A DNA stretch of 11,282 nt, taken from NCBI GenBank assembly GCA_015486095.1, contig WFSK01000056.1:1-11282 (forward strand). The letters are read 5' to 3'. Numbering within the stretch: the first letter of the stretch is position 1; each line of letters begins with the position of its first letter. Position numbers and translations under genes: made by a program. The notes under the pieces are model-generated. The model searched no databases and was not told the DNA's origin. It saw only the letters and a program-made list of their open reading frames with translations. This document shows positions 6,808 through 11,282 of this stretch, one piece after another. Origin of the DNA: Thermotogae bacterium (lineage in GTDB: Bacteria; Thermotogota; Thermotogae; B3-G13).

Positions 6808-6900
6808 ATGCTCTATTCAGTTGGTTTTGCATCGGATCGCATCGAGTGTTCGGTAGGAGACATATCTTGATGTGCCTCCTACCGAATAGAGCATGCAAAA
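6808..6900. repeat. Interlocking inverted repeats (possible structured RNA or palindromic element)
   Basis: Three pairings are visible. (1) A perfect 11-bp hairpin, arms 6849-6859 and 6876-6886 (TTCGGTAGGAG / CTCCTACCGAA), extendable by ACAT/ATGT (6860-6863, 6870-6873) past a 2-base bulge to a 6-base loop. (2) Arms 6808-6818 and 6884-6894 (ATGCTCTATTC / GAATAGAGCAT), which enclose hairpin 1 and share three bases with it. (3) Arms 6825-6832 and 6893-6900 (TTTTGCAT / ATGCAAAA), which cross pairing 2 and share two bases with it. Pairings 2 and 3 therefore compete or form a pseudoknot. Neither strand has a T-run after the structure. Confidence 0.6.
6849..6878 (+). repeat. Imperfect direct repeat, copy B (forms hairpin)
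   Basis: The second copy of the 30-base sequence at 6690-6719, 25 of 30 bases identical. Its first 11 bases are the left arm of the perfect hairpin and its final bases begin the right arm. It lies between the PfkB-kinase and HU genes. Confidence 0.6.
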
Positions 6901-6944
6901 TACCCACATCTCATTACTTGACATAGTCGAAATAAGCCTAACTA

Positions 6945-6973
6945 TTGCAAAGTTGAGAAGTTGATGCTATAAT
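6945..6973 (+). promoter_or_regulatory. Strong sigma-A-type promoter for the HU gene
   Basis: TTGCAA at 6945-6950, a 17-bp spacer, then TATAAT at 6968-6973, preceded by TGC so that the -10 is also extended (TGnTATAAT). The transcript should start near 6980, leaving a leader of about 60 bases before the HU start codon. This is the best promoter match in the window, which suits a highly expressed nucleoid protein. Confidence 0.78.
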
Positions 6974-6999
6974 AGGCAAATGTAGCGATCTTATTCTTG

Positions 7000-7022
7000 A
7001 AAAGCCTTGTAAATAGGCTTTT
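7000..7022 (+). promoter_or_regulatory. Hairpin in the HU 5' leader
   Basis: AAAAGCC (7000-7006) and GGCTTTT (7016-7022) form a perfect 7-bp stem around a 9-base loop. It lies 4 bases before the HU Shine-Dalgarno sequence AAAGGGGG (7026-7033), which itself has 8 bases before the ATG. It could protect the message 5' end or affect ribosome access. It is too weak to assume termination. Confidence 0.45.
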
Positions 7023-7041
7023 GCGAAAGGGGGTGAGGTGA

Positions 7042-7314
7042 ATGAACAAGACAGATGTAATTGATAAGGTTAGTAAAGCAACAGGAATGAAGAAGAAAGA
7101 CTCAAAGGTGGCAGTAGAAGCATTCTTGAGCACTGTAAGTGATGCATTAGCAAAAGGAGAAAAGGTGCAACTCATAGGTTTTGGGACCTTTGAGGTCAAG
7201 AAGAGAAAGGCGAGAGATAGCATCAATCCTCAAACCAGAAAGAAGATCAAGATCCCTGCTAAGAAGGTGCCTAAGTTTAGGCCGGGAAAGGCTTTGAGAG
7301 AAAGGGTAAAGTAA
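7042..7314 (+). CDS. hup: DNA-binding protein HU
   Basis: A 90-residue nucleoid-associated protein, the standard HU length, that binds and bends DNA as a dimer without strong sequence specificity. The start MNKTDVIDKVSKATGMKKKD, the central VQLIGFGTFEVKKRKAR (about 49-65), the beta-arm motif INPQTRKKIKIPA with its DNA-intercalating proline, and the ending KVPKFRPGKALRERV are all characteristic. The arm reads NPQTRK instead of the common NPQTGE, making it more basic; NPQTRK also occurs in Thermotoga-type HU as far as I recall. It is transcribed from its own strong promoter with a structured leader and an AAAGGGGG Shine-Dalgarno site. A hairpin follows the stop codon. Confidence 0.97.
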   Translation: MNKTDVIDKVSKATGMKKKDSKVAVEAFLSTVSDALAKGEKVQLIGFGTFEVKKRKARDSINPQTRKKIKIPAKKVPKFRPGKALRERVK

Positions 7315-7322
7315 AAAATATC

Positions 7323-7347
7323 GGGTGGGCTAATGATTAGTCCACCC
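7323..7347 (+). terminator. Hairpin after HU, possible weak or partial terminator
   Basis: GGGTGG (7323-7328) pairs with CCACCC (7342-7347). A G-U pair and CTA/TAG extend the stem to about 10 bp with a 5-base ATGAT loop. It starts 8 bases after the HU stop. The following TCTCGTTTG is only a poor T-run, so termination may be incomplete and allow readthrough into the next gene, which begins 22 bases later and has no separate promoter in the gap. Confidence 0.5.
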
Positions 7348-7369
7348 TCTCGTTTGATAGGTGATGTGG

Positions 7370-9211
7370 GTGAGAAGAATCTATTCGATCTTTGTATTTC
7401 TCTTCCTTTTTATGATCTTTATTTCATCCTCCTACGCAGTTGATTACATTAAACCTCAATCGATCACACGGAGAAAGATGTACGATGCTATGGAGTTTTG
7501 GTCGAAGGGAAACATCTCGAAGTCAAAGGAGATATTAAATGATGCTTTATCAGGTATTGCATACTTCAGAGATATATCATCCATGGGGTTGATGTACGCA
7601 AGAATTCTGATGACCGAAGGAAACTTCAGCACCGCACAGACGAAATTAAAAAATGTCCTATTCATAGAGCCACAGCGAATAGAGCCATTAGAACTCATCA
7701 ATGTATTTTCTAAAGCTACTTCGGTTGTCGCCACTGAATCTGATGTCCATATCGAAGCCACAGTAAAGGGTATGATAAATGGTAAAGAATATTTTTATAC
7801 TCCTACAGACATCGTAAAAATAGGGAAGGCTTTTTATTGCTTGGATAATTCAAATAAGACACTTATTAAGCTTTCACAAGCGCTATCTATAGAAAGTATC
7901 ATTCCCCTGAAAGGTACTTTCTTGCCCACGAGATTGGGAAAAACACGAGACGATAAGCTCATCGTCCTCGATTATTCTGGCAATACTTTTATCCTAGATC
8001 CATTAGATAATATGAAGGTTATTACAAGGATTTCAACTCCTATGGTCGCTCCGATAGATGTTACCCTCGATCGATATGGGGATCTATATATCCTGGATCA
8101 GGCAAGATCTGTAATAGAAGTCTTTTCACCTCAATTTCTGCATCTGAAGACCATTCATCCGTTCTCAGACACTGCTAATCTGGTGCATATATCTTTCAAT
8201 AAAAACTTATCTTTGCTCTACGTCATCGATATGAACAAAAAGAGGATCGCCGTGATCGACACCGAGACTAATTCTCGAAGTATCCATTTTTTTTACACTC
8301 TAATCCACGAGAAGAACGTCGTCCCTATATCGTTAGAAGTTTCTCCATACTCAGACGATGTCTTTGTACTATGGTCTGATGGAAGAATGATAGTATACAA
8401 TGCCACATTCTCAAAAGAGATTGGGATACTCCAACTTCATGCCCCAAAGGAAATAAGTGCGTTTCATATCTTCGATAAGCAGTTGATCTGCTTGTATAGA
8501 CGGCTTAACTCGATTTATTCTTACGATGTCATCTACAGTGGAATAGGTGAACTTCCCTGGATCGTTGGGATCGATCCATCGGGCTTTCCAAAGGTGAAGT
8601 TATACGTTAGGGTTTCGAATGCCATTAACAGGACGACCAGCTTGACAAAGTATGACCTACAGGTATGGGAAAATAATACGAGATGCGATATACTAAAGGT
8701 GGAGGAAAAGACCATGGGTATAAGGATATTGAACAGCGAAAATAATAGGGTGAACGTTAAGGAATTAATGGATTCGATGAGAAATATATCGCTTTTGGGA
8801 AATATCGTAGAGGTTAGACCGAATCTTTCTGATATCACGAAGGCCATCTCTACGAGATGTGAGAATATCCTCATCATCTCTTCGAAAGAATTGAAGACTT
8901 TAATAAATAAGATCGGTGAGGATAAGCTGGCCCTCATCATGAAAATAGATGACATTAGACCCATTATCGTTGGTGTACAAAAGCGTATATCCGAGATAAA
9001 GACATTCTTGTATAGGACAAATGGTTGTTTTATAAAGGATATTTCTATGCTCCCCTCCATATTGAAATCCCTTGATAGTAAAGTAAGTGAGGTCGTATTT
9101 AAGACGAATTTCATAATACCCGATTCCAATACGAGAGATATAAATGTCGTGTACAGGGGGAAGGATATAACACATCTGGACTATATATATTATTTACCCA
9201 TAAGGCCATGA
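7370..9211 (+). CDS. Secreted TPR-like / beta-propeller / VWA-like protein of unknown function
   Basis: 613 residues from the GTG at 7370, chosen because AGGTGAT (7359-7365) lies just upstream and the product then starts MRRIYSIFVFLFLF, a clean signal peptide with probable cleavage after SSSYA (residue 23). GTG 7361 and ATG 7364 are alternatives. Residues 35-118 are helical and TPR-like (EFWSKGNISKSKEILNDAL, MTEGNFSTAQTKLKNVLFIEP). Residues about 140-395 contain repeated strand units such as DKLIVLDYSGNTFILD, GDLYILDQARSVIEVFS, LLYVIDMNKKRIAVID and DVFVLWSDGRMIVYN, typical of an NHL/YncE-like propeller. Residues 408-613 resemble VWA-related proteins: KLYVRVSNA...LTKYDLQVWENN, then ILIIS, RPIIVGV and FLYRTNGCFIKD, but no DxSxS metal site is visible. 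It overlaps the downstream lipoprotein gene by 4 bases. The role is unknown; the location is probably periplasm or cell surface. Confidence 0.82.
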   Translation: MRRIYSIFVFLFLFMIFISSSYAVDYIKPQSITRRKMYDAMEFWSKGNISKSKEILNDALSGIAYFRDISSMGLMYARILMTEGNFSTAQTKLKNVLFIEPQRIEPLELINVFSKATSVVATESDVHIEATVKGMINGKEYFYTPTDIVKIGKAFYCLDNSNKTLIKLSQALSIESIIPLKGTFLPTRLGKTRDDKLIVLDYSGNTFILDPLDNMKVITRISTPMVAPIDVTLDRYGDLYILDQARSVIEVFSPQFLHLKTIHPFSDTANLVHISFNKNLSLLYVIDMNKKRIAVIDTETNSRSIHFFYTLIHEKNVVPISLEVSPYSDDVFVLWSDGRMIVYNATFSKEIGILQLHAPKEISAFHIFDKQLICLYRRLNSIYSYDVIYSGIGELPWIVGIDPSGFPKVKLYVRVSNAINRTTSLTKYDLQVWENNTRCDILKVEEKTMGIRILNSENNRVNVKELMDSMRNISLLGNIVEVRPNLSDITKAISTRCENILIISSKELKTLINKIGEDKLALIMKIDDIRPIIVGVQKRISEIKTFLYRTNGCFIKDISMLPSILKSLDSKVSEVVFKTNFIIPDSNTRDINVVYRGKDITHLDYIYYLPIRP

Positions 9212-9795
9212 GGAGATATATTTTATTATTCATCGTGATCAGCTTGTTTATGTTTCTGTATTCTGCCTGTACTCAACAAGTACATACCGGTGTTGTTTTA
9301 AGGAAAGGAATAAGGATTGCAAGCAAGAGAGTCCTCGTATTACCATTCGATAATCCTTGGAAAAGCAAAGCTTTTTCTATCTTTCTTATCGATTGTTTTT
9401 ACGATGCTTTCACACGGCAAGATCGCTACTTGCTCCCTTCTCAGGAATGTAGAGATGAAGTACTCGATATCAAGCAAGACGATGAAGGCGTGTTAAGGGA
9501 ATTGATAAAGAAGCACAAAATAGATGCCATCTTAATGGGAAAGATAACCGATTATCGCATAGAAAACTTCGTTCCAGTAGTTGGTATTCAAGTCAGACTC
9601 TGGAATCCTGCGCGGAAGAGAGACGAATGGTTGTTAACTAAAGTATATAGGTGGGATTCTGAGAATACCCGAAGATTTATACTTGATGCAGAACCATACC
9701 TGGTCAATGAATATAAGGTACTTCGATACGATCAGGCAAACTTCACAAGGCATTTGATATATGCGATCGTGACAACTATGCCAAGGGATTGGTGA
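9208..9795 (+). CDS. Lipoprotein with TolB/CsgG-like N-terminal fold pattern
   Basis: 195 residues. The N-terminus MRRYILLFIVISLFMFLYSAC is a signal peptide with a near-lipobox YSAC, making Cys21 the probable lipidated residue (position -3 is Tyr rather than Leu, so slightly imperfect). After it, KRVLVLPFDNPWKSKAFSIF, a helix, then DAILMGKITDYRIE and VGIQVRLWNP give the strand-helix-strand order seen in TolB-N/CsgG/LpoB-like envelope lipoproteins, in which an 'LPF' strand is followed by 'D..l.G.i'. That similarity is by pattern only. The ATG overlaps the stop of the preceding secreted protein (ATGA), so the two are translationally coupled and likely act together at the envelope. The next gene starts 3 bases after its stop. 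No residues suggest enzymatic activity. Confidence 0.8.
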   Translation: MRRYILLFIVISLFMFLYSACTQQVHTGVVLRKGIRIASKRVLVLPFDNPWKSKAFSIFLIDCFYDAFTRQDRYLLPSQECRDEVLDIKQDDEGVLRELIKKHKIDAILMGKITDYRIENFVPVVGIQVRLWNPARKRDEWLLTKVYRWDSENTRRFILDAEPYLVNEYKVLRYDQANFTRHLIYAIVTTMPRDW

Positions 9796-9798
9796 TCT

Positions 9799-10368
9799 AT
9801 GAAAGAAGCAGAGGATTACTACAATATTGCAGTAGATCTTCAAAAGGAAGGCAAGTTGAGTGATGCCAAGATGTTTTATGAGAAGGCATTGCGATTAGAT
9901 CCTATGATGTATCAAGCATATAATAACCTCGGAAACATATTGTGCAAACTGGGAGATTGGGAAAAAGGCTTGGGTTACTACAAAAGGGCACTCGATATCA
10001 AAAGGGATTTCCCATTGCCATATTACAATATGGGGGTCCTGATGCATGAGAAAGGTATGATAGTAGAAGGCTTGAAATATCTTCGAGAGGCAGAGAAATT
10101 GGGCATGAAAGATAAAGAACTTTTTCTGGAGATAGCAGAGATCCTCTACGAAGTAGAAGAATATGAAGATGCTTTAACGCATTTTCTCAAAGTGATAGAA
10201 GGGTCTGAGGAAGGGTATGCGTACATGGGGGCAGGTTTTTGCTATTTCAAACTCGGTAAGCTTAAAGAGGCGAGAGAGATGTTAGAGAAAGCAAAAGCTC
10301 TTGGCATCAAAGCAACGGAGGGTGAATTGATGCTGAAGAAGATAGCGAGTGTTGTCAACGATAGGTAA
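9799..10368 (+). CDS. TPR-repeat protein
   Basis: 189 residues made almost wholly of about five tetratricopeptide repeats: roughly 4-37, 38-71, 72-103, 106-137 and 138-171. The first three fit the consensus best (YYNIAVDLQKEGKLSDAKMF; AYNNLGNILCKLGDWEKGLG; YYNMGVLMHEKGMIVEGL). There is no signal peptide, lipobox or membrane helix, so it is probably cytoplasmic, unlike its two upstream neighbours. GGTGATC (9792-9798) ends right at the ATG and matches the extreme 3' end of 16S rRNA, a plausible Shine-Dalgarno pairing. TPR proteins act as docking scaffolds; the partner here is unknown but may be encoded in the same cluster. The gap to the preceding gene is 3 bases, and 33 bases follow before the sigma factor gene. 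Confidence 0.9.
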   Translation: MKEAEDYYNIAVDLQKEGKLSDAKMFYEKALRLDPMMYQAYNNLGNILCKLGDWEKGLGYYKRALDIKRDFPLPYYNMGVLMHEKGMIVEGLKYLREAEKLGMKDKELFLEIAEILYEVEEYEDALTHFLKVIEGSEEGYAYMGAGFCYFKLGKLKEAREMLEKAKALGIKATEGELMLKKIASVVNDR

Positions 10369-10401
10369 TGAGGGAAGAAAAATTCATATCACGAGAAAAA
10401 G

Positions 10402-11058
10402 ATGCTTGCGAAATACGCTTTGAGAGCGAAAAGAGAAGAGAATTTAGTGAGATTGGCGCAGGAAGGTGATATAAACAGCATGCAGATGTTGGTTCAGAAA
10501 TACTATCCCATGGCCGTCAAGATCGCCTCTAAATATTTTGCAGTGGGCGCAGAGAGAGAGGACCTCATACAGAGTGGATTGTTCGGTGTGATAAAGGCCA
10601 CATTGTATTATAAACCTGGCAAGAGTTCTTTCTCTTCCTTTGTATGGACTTGTATAGAGGGGGAAATCCAGACCTTCGTTTCATTTTGCAACAGAAAAAA
10701 GCATGAAGTACTGTCTAATTCTGTATCTATGGATTATATTGTAGAAGAAGATGACGATGAAGTTCCTATTTTCGATATGATGGGTTCTGGAGAGGAGATC
10801 TCTCAAGATGTCCTTATCGAAATAATAAGCGAGAAGTTTCTAAAAGAAGCGAGGGAGATATTGACCAAACGTGAATACGATATATATGTGTTATTTATCA
10901 ACGGTTATAGTTACAAAGAAATATCAGAAAGGACTAACGCCACGAGGAAAGCAGTGGATAATTCTATACAAAGGGCGAAGAAGAAATTGCGGAGTATAAT
11001 AGATAAGTACAGGAATTATTTGCAACTCAGGAGCCAGTATGATCTATCAACCTGGTGA
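10402..11058 (+). CDS. sigH: RNA polymerase sigma factor, sigma-70 family, SigH-like
   Basis: 218 residues. Region 2 spans about 14-101 (ENLVRLAQEGDINSMQMLV; EDLIQSGLFGVIKA, the core-binding segment; SSFSSFVWTCIEGEIQTF). A variable acidic linker (115-135, EEDDDE) follows, and then region 4 at about 150-198 (LTKREYDIYVLFINGYSYKEISERTNATRKAVDNSIQRAKKKLR) with a helix-turn-helix for the -35 element. Order, length and the KAVDN-x-x-QRAKKKL ending match the SigH/Spo0H group. Regions 1.1 and 3 are lacking, so it is an alternative rather than a primary sigma factor. The ATG at 10402 is the first usable start, since a stop lies in frame at 10369-10371; its Shine-Dalgarno site is weak (GAG, 6 bases before). 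No anti-sigma gene is adjacent. Which promoters it reads is unknown. Confidence 0.9.
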   Translation: MLAKYALRAKREENLVRLAQEGDINSMQMLVQKYYPMAVKIASKYFAVGAEREDLIQSGLFGVIKATLYYKPGKSSFSSFVWTCIEGEIQTFVSFCNRKKHEVLSNSVSMDYIVEEDDDEVPIFDMMGSGEEISQDVLIEIISEKFLKEAREILTKREYDIYVLFINGYSYKEISERTNATRKAVDNSIQRAKKKLRSIIDKYRNYLQLRSQYDLSTW

Positions 11059-11282
11059 AAAGCGGTTATTGAATAGAAGGATTCAAAGAAAGAAGGTTAC
11101 ATTGAGTGTGTATCCTCTCTTTCTCATAGCCGTTGCCACTATCGCTGTTGGTTTTTCTGTGGCCTTCTCGATCTTCGATTACGTCAAGATACGCTCCTTG
11201 GCCAGAGAAGTAGCAAGAACTCAGAACGTCTTAAATCGCAGGATACAAGCGAAGACCGATGAACTCAAAAGTATGATAATGA
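11039..11282 (+). CDS. Bitopic membrane protein with coiled coil, FtsL/DivIC-like (partial)
   Basis: An open frame of 81 codons from the ATG at 11039 runs to the window end. AGGAG (11029-11033) lies 5 bases before the ATG, a good start. The product has a basic N-terminus (residues 8-19, rich in Arg and Lys), one strongly hydrophobic segment (about 21-46, LSVYPLFLIAVATIAVGF), then a charged region from about 50 with coiled-coil character (IRSLAREVARTQNVLNRRIQ). This inside-basic, single membrane helix, external coiled-coil plan is typical of the divisome proteins FtsL and DivIC, but also of unrelated small membrane proteins, and the rest is missing. It overlaps the sigma factor gene by 20 bases, so it is part of the same operon. 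Confidence 0.68.
   Translation, partial: MIYQPGEKRLLNRRIQRKKVTLSVYPLFLIAVATIAVGFSVAFSIFDYVKIRSLAREVARTQNVLNRRIQAKTDELKSMIM

Larger units (their letters stand above)
6712..7041. other. 330-bp intergenic region with structured repeats and the HU promoter
   Basis: No credible protein gene is seen here. From left to right it holds the tail of repeat copy A and a weak hairpin at 6762-6789 (CGAAA paired with TTTCG, flanked by CCT and AGG, 11-base loop). Next come the interlocking inverted repeats and repeat copy B at 6808-6900, including two GCATCG copies 10 bp apart (6829, 6839). An isolated TTGACA follows at 6918-6923 without a good -10. The HU promoter is at 6945-6973 and the HU leader with a hairpin comes last. 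No hairpin in 6712-6900 is followed by a T-run on either strand, so no standard intrinsic terminator for the upstream operon is evident. Confidence 0.6.

Noticed and set aside
6808..6900. CRISPR array or intrinsic terminator at the inverted repeats
   Set aside because: There are only two diverged repeat copies with unequal surroundings, so it is not an array. No T-run follows the hairpins on either strand, so it is not a standard intrinsic terminator.
6918..6946. TTGACA at 6918-6923 as the HU promoter -35
   Set aside because: The hexamers 16-18 bp downstream match TATAAT poorly (about 3 of 6). The TTGCAA/TATAAT pair 27 bases later, with 17-bp spacing and an extended -10, is much better. TTGACA may be chance or a secondary promoter.
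8533..9129. A 198-codon minus-strand open frame inside the propeller/VWA-like gene
   Set aside because: It is a shadow of the plus-strand gene, which has a signal peptide, domain order and coupling to the next gene. The reverse product shows no family pattern.

Overview
The window is ordinary-looking bacterial chromosome, AT-rich by eye, gene-dense, with many GTG starts and G-rich Shine-Dalgarno sites. No phage, transposase, CRISPR, rRNA or tRNA gene is visible. The host cannot be named securely. A 90-residue HU carrying an NPQTRK arm motif, a SigH-type sigma factor, ZapA and a secreted propeller/lipoprotein cluster would fit a Thermotogota-like or other deep-branching, possibly thermophilic and diderm bacterium. 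This placement is inference only.

Left part, minus strand (1-2273): transcription runs leftwards through birA (biotin-protein ligase without the DNA-binding domain), gpsA (glycerol-3-phosphate dehydrogenase), a small coiled-coil protein and the first 36 codons of zapA (FtsZ-ring protein), which runs off the window. An extended -10 box overlapping the gpsA stop codon probably gives the coiled-coil/zapA pair its own promoter.

Middle, plus strand (2312-6711): a tightly packed operon starts divergently from birA. It holds proC, proA and proB, the whole glutamate-to-proline pathway. It continues without a gap into an ECF-transporter S-component and an unusually short PfkB-family kinase, which together look like a small-molecule uptake-and-phosphorylation pair.

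Intergenic region (6712-7041): 330 bases without a gene. It holds a 30-base imperfect repeat of the kinase gene's 3' end, an 11-bp perfect hairpin and two longer-range inverted repeats that compete for the same bases. A near-consensus extended -10 promoter for the HU gene and a leader hairpin follow.

Right part, plus strand (7042-11282): HU is followed by a hairpin and then by a second tightly packed cluster. This encodes a secreted TPR-like/beta-propeller/VWA-like protein without a visible metal site, a short lipoprotein with a TolB/CsgG-like strand pattern, a five-repeat TPR protein, a SigH-family sigma factor, and the start of a bitopic membrane protein of FtsL/DivIC type. The propeller-lipoprotein-TPR set is the part of the window with the least obvious known function. 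The repeat-rich spacer before HU is the most unusual non-coding part.
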